From Massilia sp. (GTDB lineage Bacteria; Pseudomonadota; Gammaproteobacteria; Burkholderiales; Burkholderiaceae_D): a DNA stretch of 47,884 nt. The notes beneath the pieces are model-generated. The model was not told where the DNA came from, made no database searches, and saw only the letters and a list, made by a program, of their open reading frames with translations. Shown piece by piece: positions 15,847 through 24,714 of this stretch; position 1 is the stretch's first letter; every line of letters begins with the position of its first letter. Position numbers and translations under genes: made by a program. The stretch is from positions 1 to 47,884 of the forward strand of contig JANYGW010000233.1 of NCBI GenBank assembly GCA_025359245.1. Direction: 5' to 3'.

Positions 15847-17601
15847 TTAATGGCGCGCGTAGCCGTTCGGGGCGCCTGCGCCGTTGCCGTTCGCGTAGCT
15901 CATGCCCATGCCGACGCTGTCGAGCATGTCGCGCGCAATCGACGGGATCTGCACCGGTTTCGAAGTCATGACCGGGGCTTCGCGCGGCTGCGACATTTCG
16001 TCGACGCGGGTGTCCGAGGTGCCGGTATCGGCCAGCCACAGTTCGCAGGCGTTGACCAGGTCGTAGTCGGACGGATGGGTGGTGGCCTTGCCCGAGCTGC
16101 GCGGCATCGGCGAGAGCACTTCGTTCATGTCGATGATCGGACCGGTGGGGCGCATGATGCGCGTGACATTGTCGGCCAGCCAGGCGGTGATGATGGCGCC
16201 GCAGGTGGCGAGCATGCGGTAGCGTGAACTCGTTTTCGCGCCGCCCAGTTCCAGCGTGGCGACCTGGTCGACCACCTGCCACATGTCGCGCGCGCCGTAC
16301 GCGGAGCGGATGTCCTTGTCCGACAACAGCTTGATGATGGTGCGGATCTGGTCCTGCATGTCGAGCGCGGCGTAATAGGCCATGCCGTAGCCGTGCAGCG
16401 ACAGGTTGGCGGCCAGGTCGCGCGCGGCCTTGCGCACCTGCTGGCCGCTGATGGCCGACGGCAGGCCGCCCTTGCGCAGCAGCTTGTCGACCTCGTTCTG
16501 GCTGACGTACGACGAGACCGACGAGACGAAGCGCAGCCACAGGTCGTTGAAGTCGCGGTTGACCATGCCGCCCGATTCGCCGCCTGGTATGCCCATCGTC
16601 ATGGCATAGAAATTCTTGCGCTCGCTTTCGGACATGCGGTTCGGCGCCTCTTTCCAGTACTTGTAGAGCAGCTTGCCCGCTTCGCCCGAGCCGATCGGCA
16701 GCATCCCGTGCTGGAACAGCTCGACCAGCTTGTCGACCACCTGGAACGCCTTCAGTTCGTCGAACATGGCGGCGCATACCATCGGTCCCATCAGGCGCAC
16801 ATTGTCGGCCACGATGTCGGCGTCGGTGGTCTGCTCCAGGTCCGGCAGGTCGATCCCCAGTTCGGTGATCGGACGGTTCTCGCCGACGAACTGCAGCTTG
16901 TCGAGGCATTCGTTGATGCGGCGCCGCAGCTGCGGTTCGCTGACGGACACTTCCTTGAGGATCAGGCCGCGCATGACGCCGGCGAATTCGCCGCTGTCGA
17001 CTTTGCTGGGCACGCCGCCGGGGCCGTCCGAGTCGCCTTCCACGCCCAGCAGCGGCAGCGCCATGCTGGCCAGGTCGAACATCGACTGGGTCTCGCCGAT
17101 GGCGGCGAAAAAGCCGCGCGACAGCGTGCCGTATTTGGCGTTGGTGCGGTCGGTGATGATGTCGCCCTTGCTGTTGACCTTGACCGGTGGCGATTCGATG
17201 TCGTCGGTGATCGCCAGGCCCATGGTCAGCGCGGCGCGCACGCACGCGTCCTGCATCGAATTGCCGGCCAGCGCCTTCTTGTTGGCGGCATCGGTCGAGG
17301 CCAGCGCGGCGAAAATCAGCTTGCCGCCTTCATGGCCTTTCAGCTCGATGCCCAGGATGCCCTGGTTGGCGTTGAACATGTCGCGCATGCCGACGAACAC
17401 CGGGTCGCACACTTCCTTGTTGTCGTGCACCGACTTGAGGATCTTTTTGATCCGGTCCAGTTCTTTTTCCTCGTCGCTGGTCAGGCCGGGACGGTTCTTT
17501 TCAAAATTCTGCAGCTGCTGCTGGCGGTTTTTCAGGCAGTCCTGTTCCTTGATTTCGCGTTTGGCCAGGTCTCGAAAATGGATTTCAGTTACGTCACGCA
17601 T
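15847..17601 (-). CDS. Large helical protein of the sigma-54 cluster (584 aa)
   Basis: Function unknown. The first ~75 residues are charged and probably coiled-coil (KREIKEQDCLKNRQQQLQNF). The middle and C-terminal parts (about 230-470) are helical and match the 315-residue protein of the same operon, for example KYWKEAPNRMSESERKNFY (about 313) and YGARDMWQVVDQVA (about 433). The last ~90 residues are Pro/Ser/Gly-rich. No signal peptide or membrane anchor is seen. AGGAGAACACC precedes the ATG. The presence of long and short paralogues suggests hetero-assembly or an ancient duplication inside the operon. Confidence 0.75.
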   Translation of the reverse strand: MRDVTEIHFRDLAKREIKEQDCLKNRQQQLQNFEKNRPGLTSDEEKELDRIKKILKSVHDNKEVCDPVFVGMRDMFNANQGILGIELKGHEGGKLIFAALASTDAANKKALAGNSMQDACVRAALTMGLAITDDIESPPVKVNSKGDIITDRTNAKYGTLSRGFFAAIGETQSMFDLASMALPLLGVEGDSDGPGGVPSKVDSGEFAGVMRGLILKEVSVSEPQLRRRINECLDKLQFVGENRPITELGIDLPDLEQTTDADIVADNVRLMGPMVCAAMFDELKAFQVVDKLVELFQHGMLPIGSGEAGKLLYKYWKEAPNRMSESERKNFYAMTMGIPGGESGGMVNRDFNDLWLRFVSSVSSYVSQNEVDKLLRKGGLPSAISGQQVRKAARDLAANLSLHGYGMAYYAALDMQDQIRTIIKLLSDKDIRSAYGARDMWQVVDQVATLELGGAKTSSRYRMLATCGAIITAWLADNVTRIMRPTGPIIDMNEVLSPMPRSSGKATTHPSDYDLVNACELWLADTGTSDTRVDEMSQPREAPVMTSKPVQIPSIARDMLDSVGMGMSYANGNGAGAPNGYARH

Positions 17602-17649
17602 GGTGTTCTCCTGTTAGTAATGTGTGGTCGGTTTTTGAAACTGGGTTGT

Positions 17650-19089
17650 CTATCCATCTTCGGTTTCTTCTCCATCGCGCAGGCGGTCGATCATCGCGTC
17701 GAGCGCCACCAGGGCGGCCGCGGCGTCCAGGATGCCGGCGCCGCAACCGCTGGCCGGACGGGTACCGAACGACTGGCTCGATTCAGCCAGCAGCTTCAGC
17801 GCGCAGGCGCTGTCGACCGGCATCGCACGGCGCGCGCCGCGTGCCACCAGCAGCGCGCAGGCGGCCGCCACGAACGGCGCGGCGAAGCTGGTGCCGGTCA
17901 CGTTCTGGTAGCCGGTCAGCCCGGTCGAGAGGATCCGTTCGCCTGGTGCGCACAAGGCCACATGGTCGCCGCGGGTGGTGAAGGAGGTCGGCAGGCCGTC
18001 TTCGCCGACCGCGCCCACCGCGATCACCGAAGGGTGCGCGGCCGGCCAGTAGCGCGTCCACTGGCCGTTGTTGCCGGAGGCGGCCACCAGGATGCAGCCG
18101 TGCTCCTGCGCGTACTTGACGACGTCGGCATGCGGCTTGGGGCTGTCGGGCGAGAGCGCCGAATCGTCGGTGCCGAAGCTCATGTTGATGATTTTCGAAC
18201 CCAGGTCGACGGCCAGCTTGACGGCGGCGTCGAGATCGGAAATCGCACCCAGCCCGACCGGGTTGGCATGGCCCGGCATTTGCGCCGCGGCCAGCGCGCG
18301 CAGCGGAATGATCTGCGAGTCGCCGGCCAGGCCGGGCGCCAGCTGCAGGCCCAGGCCGCACATGATGCCGGCGCAGGCCATGCCATGGCCGACGAAGTGG
18401 TCGCGCGGATTGTGGTCGTAGTCGCTGTGTTCGCCGAGCAGGCGGATGCCGGGCGAAACGGCATCGGAGGCCAGGTGAACCGTGTCGAGCCCGGCGCGCA
18501 ATCGGCCCGCCAGTTCCGGATGCTCGGGCGCGACGCCGCTGTCGACCAGTCCAAGCAAGACTGCGCTGTCGCCCGGTTCGTGCGCCAGCGCTTCCGGCGC
18601 GCGCACCATCAGGTGCGGGGCCCAGGCGCTGTCGACGGCGCCGGCGGCGCGCACCACGCCCAGCTCGAAGGGACTGACGCACACATAGTTCGGGCTGGCG
18701 GCGGACACGCGCGACAGCTGCGCCAGTTCGCGTACCAGGTCGCCGATCGCGGCGCCGGGCGCCACTTCGAACAGAAAGGTGCGCGCCACGCCGGAGGTCT
18801 GTTCGAGCGCGTCGAAATTGGCATTGCGCTGGCCGCGCAAATGCCACGAGGAGCGCGCGCTGTGCACCCGCGCGATCCGGACCGCGCCGGCGAAGCGGCT
18901 GACGATGCGGTCGACCGGGCCGCCATCGAGCTTGGTGGCGGCGCGCGCATGGCCGCCGCGCACGTCGAACTGGGCCGGTATCGCTTCGGGCGCTTCGCCC
19001 AAGGCCATCGTCAGCAGGAAGCTGGTCGGCAGGCAGTAGGTGCGTTCGCCGGCAGCAGCCCACGGCATCGCGATTTTGCGGATCGTCAT
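17650..19089 (-). CDS. Subtilisin-like serine protease (S8 family)
   Basis: The 479-residue S8 peptidase keeps its catalytic triad: Asp in GLVDSGVAPEHPEL (about 181), His in GHGMACAG (about 234) and Ser in GTSFAAP (about 400), with the oxyanion Asn in ASGNNGQW. The ~150 residues before the catalytic domain look like a prodomain (TFLFEVAPGAAIGDLVREL, ASPNYVCV). There is no signal peptide, so it may act inside the cell or need another export route. Its ATG overlaps the stop of the preceding gene by four bases. I chose 19089 (MTIRKIAMPW) because the longer frame upstream is shadow sequence. Within the operon it is the only clear protease. Confidence 0.92.
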   Translation of the reverse strand: MTIRKIAMPWAAAGERTYCLPTSFLLTMALGEAPEAIPAQFDVRGGHARAATKLDGGPVDRIVSRFAGAVRIARVHSARSSWHLRGQRNANFDALEQTSGVARTFLFEVAPGAAIGDLVRELAQLSRVSAASPNYVCVSPFELGVVRAAGAVDSAWAPHLMVRAPEALAHEPGDSAVLLGLVDSGVAPEHPELAGRLRAGLDTVHLASDAVSPGIRLLGEHSDYDHNPRDHFVGHGMACAGIMCGLGLQLAPGLAGDSQIIPLRALAAAQMPGHANPVGLGAISDLDAAVKLAVDLGSKIINMSFGTDDSALSPDSPKPHADVVKYAQEHGCILVAASGNNGQWTRYWPAAHPSVIAVGAVGEDGLPTSFTTRGDHVALCAPGERILSTGLTGYQNVTGTSFAAPFVAAACALLVARGARRAMPVDSACALKLLAESSQSFGTRPASGCGAGILDAAAALVALDAMIDRLRDGEETEDG

Positions 19090-19877
19090 ACGGTGCTCCC
19101 GGCTTCTTGCGGCGCCGGCTGCGGCGCGAACGGCGACAGGTCGAACGCCAGGCTGGCGGCCACGCCCGGCCCGTGGCTGACGCTCAGTTCCCCGGCCCAT
19201 TGGTGGGCCTGGGGCGCGAGCAGCAGTTCGCGCGCGGTGGCCTTGATCACCGCGACCGGCCGGTTGCCCAGCATGACCGTGGGCGCTCCCTGGCCGGCCG
19301 CCAGCAGGTTATGGCCGCGCACGCGCATGAACTGGTGGCTGTCGCCGGCCTGCTCGGGCGCGACCGGCGTCACGTGTTCGATGGCCGGCGCCGAGGCGCG
19401 CGCCAGCGCCTGGCGCAGGCGGTCGACCGGCAGCCCGGTCACGCGGCCGATCGCGCCGACGCCGCCCTTGCTGTCCATTTCCTGCAGCTTGTCGACCGTG
19501 CGCACGCCGATCCATTCGAGCTGGCGCCGGTTTTCCTCGGTCAGGCTGTCGTCCTTCAGGTCGTCGATCTGGCGGTCTTCCGGATTGTCGGCCAGGCTGG
19601 TGGCGTTTTCTTCGATCATCGGGCGCGTGATGGCGGTGAACACCAGGTGGAACATGCTGGCCTGCGGATCGGCCGCGCCGGCCGGACGGATGCGGATTTC
19701 ATTGCGCGCGAATTCGACGTGGGCGCGCAGGTCGAGCGTGATGTCCTTGATCGCGAATGTCAGCGGCAAATTCAGGTTGCGCGCCTTCATGGCCATCGCC
19801 GCCTGCGCCTTGTCGAGCTGACTTTGCACGGCCTGGATGAAATGCTCCAGCGGCAGGGTGGCGTTCTGGTCGCTCAC
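19086..19877 (-). CDS. Protein with trypco2-like, HhH-like and IPT-like segments
   Basis: Function unknown; 263 residues. Residues ~8-70 (LPLEHFIQAVQSQLDKAQAA, then FAIKDITLDLRAHVEF) resemble the trypsin-co-occurring domain trypco2, a small domain often paired with peptidases in bacterial conflict systems. Residues ~115-165 (WIGVRTVDKLQEMD, GLPVDRLRQAL) look like a helix-hairpin-helix/DUF4332 unit. Residues ~168-245 (MRVRGHNLLAAGQ, PTVMLGNRPV) look like an IPT/TIG beta domain. The stop overlaps the protease start, consistent with an adaptor to it. The start is ambiguous: GTG at 19877 gives the 4-base overlap typical of this operon, and ATG at 19889 is the alternative. Confidence 0.65.
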   Translation of the reverse strand: MSDQNATLPLEHFIQAVQSQLDKAQAAMAMKARNLNLPLTFAIKDITLDLRAHVEFARNEIRIRPAGAADPQASMFHLVFTAITRPMIEENATSLADNPEDRQIDDLKDDSLTEENRRQLEWIGVRTVDKLQEMDSKGGVGAIGRVTGLPVDRLRQALARASAPAIEHVTPVAPEQAGDSHQFMRVRGHNLLAAGQGAPTVMLGNRPVAVIKATARELLLAPQAHQWAGELSVSHGPGVAASLAFDLSPFAPQPAPQEAGSTV

Positions 19878-20116
19878 ATGGCCTCGCATTCCTGCCACAG
19901 CACCGTCAGGCGCGACGGCGCCAGGTCGAACGCGGTGCGGTAGATAAAGCGCGGCACATCGGCCAGGAATACCTGCTCGCCTTCCTGCTGCTCGATCGAC
20001 ACCTCGACCGGCAGCGTGACCTCGATCGAGGTCGCGCGCAGGCCGGGAACGGAGCGCAGGCCGATGCCGTCGACCACGTCGATCAGCGTAGCGGAAAGCG
20101 AGCGGCGGCTGTTCAT
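19874..20116 (-). CDS. Small beta-rich hypothetical protein (80 aa)
   Basis: This 80-residue protein starts MNSRRSLSATLIDVVDGIGL and is mostly alternating beta strands (IEVTLPVEVSIEQQEG, RFIYRTAFDLAPSRLTVLW). No family is recognised. Four-base overlaps on both sides, with gene D upstream and the trypco2-like gene downstream, show that it is a real, translationally coupled member of the operon. It could be a small structural or adaptor subunit. Confidence 0.65.
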   Translation of the reverse strand: MNSRRSLSATLIDVVDGIGLRSVPGLRATSIEVTLPVEVSIEQQEGEQVFLADVPRFIYRTAFDLAPSRLTVLWQECEAM

Positions 20117-21129
20117 GTTTTGCTATCGGTCGGTGGCGGCAGCGGCACCACGTTGGCGGCCGGGGCGGCGGCCGGCACCGCGCGCGGCGGCGTGGGCAGC
20201 TTGCGCGAATGGCGTTCGAGCAGCGTGCGCTGGGCGTCGTCCAGGAAGCGGTCGAGCGGCAAGGTCTCGCTGGCGAAGTTGATCTTCACGTCGCCGAACA
20301 ATTCGGCTTTCAGCTCGCTGTCGGACTGCACGTTCACGCCCACCGTCGACACCTTGGTCGAGGCGGCCGGCGCGCTGCCGAGCGCGCCCCACTGGCTGGC
20401 GCCGGTCTGCGGATCGCTGCCGGTGGCGTAGGTCACCGCGGCATGGTCCGACGCGGCGGCGCGAAAGCGCAAGCGCGCGCCGATCGAGCCGTCCTTGATG
20501 ACGATCCGGTTCATGCCCAACAAGACCATGGTCGACAGCGTTTGCAGGCGCGCCTTGGCGACTTTTTCGCGCGCGGCCGGCAGCACCTGTTGTTCGAGGA
20601 ACTCGGCGTCGACTTCGCCGCCGTCGTGGCCGTAGTCGGCCAGCCAGGCGGGCGGCTCGGTGCCTTCCGGCTTGGCCACCGGAGCGAGCGTGAAGTCGCC
20701 GTCCTGGCCGACCAGCATCACGTCGCGCGGGTGCTGCTCGACCAGGTAGTCGCGCGCCTGGTTGGCGGTCACGTTCTCCTGGGTGAACTGCTCGAGCGGC
20801 TTGGCGACCGCCGCCACCAGGTCGGCAAAGCTTTGCATCTGCCGGATCGAGGAGTCGACCATGGCGTCGAAGGTGCCGTGCACCAGCGACGACACGAAGG
20901 CCGGGAAGTCCAGTTCATCGGACAGGGCGCCGGCGCGCCGGCCCAGCGCATCGGTTGCGGTCTCTTTCTTCGGCTTGTTCGGATCGCTGCTGCCGGCGCC
21001 GAGCGGATCGACCGGGTCCTGCGGCTGCTGCTGGCCGGGCGCGGTGATTTCACGGCCAAAGGCATCGCGCGCCAGCGAATACGACGCCGGCGGCGGGGGC
21101 AGGGGCCGATGCGAATGTGATTGGCTCAT
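20113..21129 (-). CDS. Family protein D of the sigma-54 cluster
   Basis: Function unknown; 338 residues, the most diverged of four paralogues. It lacks the N-terminal helical domain of A-C and instead starts with a Pro/Ser/Gln-rich ~70-residue leader. The shared blocks follow: FPAFVSSLVHGTFDAMVDSS to ARDYLVEQHP (about 74-140), ARLQTLSTMVLLGMNRIVI (about 190-208) and VKINFASETLPLDRF (about 279-293). It ends in a Pro/Ala-rich tail. It lies 16 bases after the 1187-residue repeat protein and overlaps the 80-residue gene by four bases. Confidence 0.74.
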   Translation of the reverse strand: MSQSHSHRPLPPPPASYSLARDAFGREITAPGQQQPQDPVDPLGAGSSDPNKPKKETATDALGRRAGALSDELDFPAFVSSLVHGTFDAMVDSSIRQMQSFADLVAAVAKPLEQFTQENVTANQARDYLVEQHPRDVMLVGQDGDFTLAPVAKPEGTEPPAWLADYGHDGGEVDAEFLEQQVLPAAREKVAKARLQTLSTMVLLGMNRIVIKDGSIGARLRFRAAASDHAAVTYATGSDPQTGASQWGALGSAPAASTKVSTVGVNVQSDSELKAELFGDVKINFASETLPLDRFLDDAQRTLLERHSRKLPTPPRAVPAAAPAANVVPLPPPTDSKT

Positions 21130-21145
21130 GATGCGCGCTTTCCGC

Positions 21146-24100
21146 TTACGCCGCGATCAGCGAGTGGCTGGCTTGCCATTCGCTGGCGCGCACGAATTTG
21201 CCGTTGCCGTAGAACTTGAGCGTGGTCACGGCCACCTGTTCGCCCTCGTTGGCATGGCTGAACACATAGCGGATCGTGGCCTGCAGCGCGGCGCAGCTCG
21301 GGCTGCCTTCGAGATCCTCGATGGTGGCCGTCACCGCCAGGCTGCGCCCGCCGCCGCTGGCGCTGCGCGACGGCGTGATGCGGATGCCGCCGACGGCGCC
21401 GGACGCGTCGTAGTCCCAGGCCACGTTCAGGCCGATGCTGGTGCGGCTGCCGTCGGCTTCGTCCAGGTAGGGCCAGTCGGCCAGGCTGATCGCCTCGCCC
21501 GGAATGCGGCCCGATGCCGCCACCTGGCTCGCCGCGCTCTTCATCTCCGGATGCTGCGCCAGCGACCACGTCACGCCCGCGTTCGAGCCGCTCACGCGCG
21601 CCGCGTCGGGCTGGCCGGCGTCCATGCCCAGCGCCGACGACTGCAGCCACTGGCTGCTCTGCTCATACGAGCCGTTGCCGTACAGGTGGACGTCGGTCAC
21701 GCCGATCACGTCCGAGCCGATGCTGCGGTTGAAGCGGTAATGGAAGCGGATGCGCAGCGCGGCGCACTGGTTGGGCGCATACAGGATGTTGTCGTCCATG
21801 ATCTGGGCGCGCACCGACAAGCCCCAGCCGATGGCGTCGTTGGTGCCGATATTGCTGATCCTGATATTGCCCAGCGCGCGGCCGTCGAACTGCCAGTCGA
21901 TCGAGAACCAGGCGCTGATATCGTCCACCAGGCCGCCCGACACCGGCCAGCGGTTCAGGCGGATCGTATTGGCGTCGCGGAAGCCCCCCGGCGCCACCAG
22001 CGGCGTATCGTTCGGATACTTGATGTGGGCGAACTGGTCGAGGTCCCAGGTCACGTCGCCAACGTTGTCGCGGATCGATTCGACGATGAAGCCGCCGATC
22101 GCGATCGCGGCCGAGACGCCGCCGTCCATGGCGCGCGCACGCGGCGGCGGCGGGGCCGGCATCTGGATTTGCTCGGCGGCGCCGCCCGCTTCGTCGGCCG
22201 CCAGCGCGAAGGTCGATGACTGCAGCCAGGTGCCGGTCTTGTCCCAGGTGCCGTCGCCGTACAGGTGAATGTCGCTCATGGCCAGCACGTCGGAACCGAG
22301 GCTGCGGGAAAAGCGGTAGTGCAGGCGGATGCGCAGCGCGGCGCACTGGTTGGGCGCATACAGGATATTGTCGTCCATGATCTGGGCGCGCACCGACAGG
22401 CCCCAGCCGACGGCGTCGTTGGTGCCGATATTGCTGATCCGGATATTCCCCAGCGACAGGCCGTTGAACTGCCAGTCGATCGAGAACCAGGCGCTGATGT
22501 CGTCGATCAGCCCGCCCGAGACCGGCCAGTTGTCGAGCCGGATGGTGGCCGCATCGCGGTAGGGCGCCGCACCTGCCACGGCGACGTCGTTCGGATGCTT
22601 GATGTGGGCGAACTGGTCGAGCTCCCAGGTCACGTCGCCGACGCTGTCGCGGATCGACGACAGGATGAAGCCGCCGATCGCGATCGCCGCCGACACGCCG
22701 CCGTCCATGGCGCGTGCGCGCGGCGGCGGCGGGGCCGGCATCTGGATTGCGTCGTCCGCTGCCAGTGCCGACGCCTGCAGCAGCTGGCGGCTTTGCTGCA
22801 CCGTGCCGTTGCCCATCAGCTGGATGTCGGCCTGCGCCAGCACGTCCGAGCCGATGCTGCGCGTGAAGCGGTAGAGCAGCCGGATGCGCAGCGAGGCGCA
22901 GTCGCCCGGCTGGTACAGAATGTTGTCGTCCATGATCTGGGCGCGCACCGACAGGCCCCAGCCGATGGCGTCGTTGGTGCCGATATTGCTGATCCGGACA
23001 TTGCCCAGCGAACGGCCGTTGAATTGCCAGTCGATCGAGAACCAGGCGCTGATGTCGTCCACCAGACCGCCTTCGACCGGCCAGGTATTGAGGCGGATGG
23101 TGGGCGCGTCCTGGAACGGCGCGGGATTGGCCGGCGCCGTGTCGTTGGGGTGCTTGATGTGGGCGAACTGGTCGAGGTCCCAGGTGATGTCGCCGACGCT
23201 GTCGCGCACCGACTGCATGACGAAGCCGGCCACCGCGGTGGCGGCATCGGCGCCGCCGCCCATTGCGCGTCCGCGCGGTTGCCATGCCATGCCCTGCGAG
23301 GTGGCGCCAGCGAGCGAGACCCAGTTGGTGTGGGCCGTCACGTCCATCGGCGGCATCAGCGCCGTCGGCGAGCTGCCCATGGCGACCGGGTCGTAGCTGT
23401 AGATGCGCTGGCGGTTGACATACAGTTCGTGGCAGGGGAAGCCATCGTGCTCGCCGTCGACCCGTACTTCGATGTTGTCGCCGTTGAGGCGAATGAACAG
23501 CGTCATGACGGCGTCGATGGCGGGCGCCACGCTCGACAGCGGCAGCGCGCCGCTGGCGTCGATGGTGACAATCGATGCGCCTTCGGCCATCGCCGTGATC
23601 GAGCGCACGGTGCCGGGCGCGCCGACATACACGCGCAGGTTGTCGTCGCTGGCGGGCAGGGTATCCTGGCGGATCGGCTGGGCGCCGGCGTTCGCTTCCA
23701 GCCACCATGCAGGCTTGCCGGCCACCGCGTGGCTGTCGGCGCTGCGGTATTCGGTCGACAGGCCCCAGTGGCGATCGAGCAAGTCGATGCCGGCCACGCC
23801 GCCGCCGGGCGTCATGCGCACGCGCACGGTGATTTCGCCGCGGCTGTCGCCGTCGCTGTACGAAAAGCCGCGGCCGTCGCCGCCGAACACCGCGGTCGGC
23901 GCGTCGATCAGCGGCGACGGGATGAACATCCGGTATTTCAGTTCGAACGACGGGCCGCTGCCGTCGAAGGCGTGCGAATAGCCGGGCTGCTTGCTGCCGC
24001 TGGCGCTGCGCCCGCCGCTGTAGCCGTTGCTGCTGCGCGCCTGCTGGGTGTATGGCGCGGACATGCCTTGCGCGGTGGCCGGCGGCGCGGCCGGCGCTGC

Positions 24101-24709
24101 GGCCGGGGCTGCGGCCGGTGCGCTTGCTACCGGCGCGGCGGGCAGCGGGCCGAAACCATCGTCATACGGCTGCGCGCCATTCGCGGCCGGTGCGGTGGCG
24201 CCATTGCCGGAAGGCGTGGCCGCGACCATGCCCGGGGCGGCGGCGTCGCCGGCCCACTCGAACGCGGCCAGGCCACCACCGCTGTAGCCGCTGGCGCGCT
24301 GCTGGCGGCTGGGCAGCACGCGCACCCTTGTCATGCTGCGCGCCGACAGGCCGCGCAGCGAGATGTAGGGACTGTCCTTGCCGGGCCGGACGTCGACCCG
24401 CAGCGGCGTGTTGTCGCTGCTCGAGGCCAGTCCGAAATACAGCTTCTCCTGGCCGACGAAGCGGGCCAGCACTTCGGGCGGCACGATGTACATGGTCTCG
24501 CCGCGCGCCAGCGCCAGGCCGCCGGTGGCGCGGTTGCAATAGAAGTTGGACTGGTTGCGCTTGGCCTTGTTCTGCGCATCGAACAGCGCCGGATCGGAGG
24601 CGAGGGCGAGCTCGCTGCGGCCGGCCGCGGTGTCGTTGCGGATGCTGAAACCGAGCATCGGAAAACGGTCGGAGACTTCAAGCCGGGTGGGGCGGAGTGT
24701 GGCTGACAT
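21146..24709 (-). CDS. 1187-aa protein: N-terminal domain, DUF3238-like domain, four beta repeats
   Basis: Function unknown. Residues ~1-115 form a domain with SNFYCNRATGGLALARGETM and YIVPPEVLARFVG that I have seen joined to peptidase domains in other proteobacterial proteins. A Ala/Pro/Gly/Ser linker follows (~130-255). Residues ~260-470 resemble DUF3238 (FIPSPLID, GGDGRGFSYSDGDSRG, and the motif GEHDGFPCHELYVN). Three near-identical ~190-residue repeats start near 481, 663 and 858, each with WDLDQFAHIK or WELDQFAHIK, then DISAWFSIDWQF, RISNIGTNDA and GLSVRAQIMDDNILY; a fourth, divergent copy covers ~1036-1187. No signal peptide. I chose ATG 24709, which has AAAGGTGA in front; GTG 24718 would overlap the previous gene. 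Confidence 0.78.
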   Translation of the reverse strand: MSATLRPTRLEVSDRFPMLGFSIRNDTAAGRSELALASDPALFDAQNKAKRNQSNFYCNRATGGLALARGETMYIVPPEVLARFVGQEKLYFGLASSSDNTPLRVDVRPGKDSPYISLRGLSARSMTRVRVLPSRQQRASGYSGGGLAAFEWAGDAAAPGMVAATPSGNGATAPAANGAQPYDDGFGPLPAAPVASAPAAAPAAAPAAPPATAQGMSAPYTQQARSSNGYSGGRSASGSKQPGYSHAFDGSGPSFELKYRMFIPSPLIDAPTAVFGGDGRGFSYSDGDSRGEITVRVRMTPGGGVAGIDLLDRHWGLSTEYRSADSHAVAGKPAWWLEANAGAQPIRQDTLPASDDNLRVYVGAPGTVRSITAMAEGASIVTIDASGALPLSSVAPAIDAVMTLFIRLNGDNIEVRVDGEHDGFPCHELYVNRQRIYSYDPVAMGSSPTALMPPMDVTAHTNWVSLAGATSQGMAWQPRGRAMGGGADAATAVAGFVMQSVRDSVGDITWDLDQFAHIKHPNDTAPANPAPFQDAPTIRLNTWPVEGGLVDDISAWFSIDWQFNGRSLGNVRISNIGTNDAIGWGLSVRAQIMDDNILYQPGDCASLRIRLLYRFTRSIGSDVLAQADIQLMGNGTVQQSRQLLQASALAADDAIQMPAPPPPRARAMDGGVSAAIAIGGFILSSIRDSVGDVTWELDQFAHIKHPNDVAVAGAAPYRDAATIRLDNWPVSGGLIDDISAWFSIDWQFNGLSLGNIRISNIGTNDAVGWGLSVRAQIMDDNILYAPNQCAALRIRLHYRFSRSLGSDVLAMSDIHLYGDGTWDKTGTWLQSSTFALAADEAGGAAEQIQMPAPPPPRARAMDGGVSAAIAIGGFIVESIRDNVGDVTWDLDQFAHIKYPNDTPLVAPGGFRDANTIRLNRWPVSGGLVDDISAWFSIDWQFDGRALGNIRISNIGTNDAIGWGLSVRAQIMDDNILYAPNQCAALRIRFHYRFNRSIGSDVIGVTDVHLYGNGSYEQSSQWLQSSALGMDAGQPDAARVSGSNAGVTWSLAQHPEMKSAASQVAASGRIPGEAISLADWPYLDEADGSRTSIGLNVAWDYDASGAVGGIRITPSRSASGGGRSLAVTATIEDLEGSPSCAALQATIRYVFSHANEGEQVAVTTLKFYGNGKFVRASEWQASHSLIAA
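21663..23270 (-). repeat. Three tandem ~550-585-bp coding repeats
   Basis: The three beta repeats of the 1187-residue protein start at about 23265, 22720 and 22135. They are highly similar at the DNA level: for example the stretch encoding GLSVRAQIMDDNILY is almost unchanged in all three. Such closeness points to recent duplication or gene conversion and would allow copy number to change by recombination. Confidence 0.8.
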
Positions 24710-24714
24710 AGGTT

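Noticed and set aside
13451..17245. Single 1264-codon open frame on the minus strand
   Set aside because: Only its last 438 codons encode a plausible protein (family C). The upstream part is Arg-rich shadow of the 344- and 584-residue genes in another frame.
14797..19089. Cyanobactin-type RiPP pathway (subtilase plus prenyltransferase)
   Set aside because: No precursor peptide with core repeats, no YcaO/cyclodehydratase and no macrocyclase-type second protease; the remaining genes are large proteins that look structural.
16393..19821. 1142-codon plus-strand frame opposite the 584-residue and subtilase genes
   Set aside because: The minus strand has clear S8 catalytic motifs, overlaps and ribosome-binding sites; the plus frame has none.
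22265..24706. Long plus-strand frame opposite the 1187-residue gene
   Set aside because: Its repeats mirror the tandem repeats of the real gene on the other strand; the residue composition is artificial.
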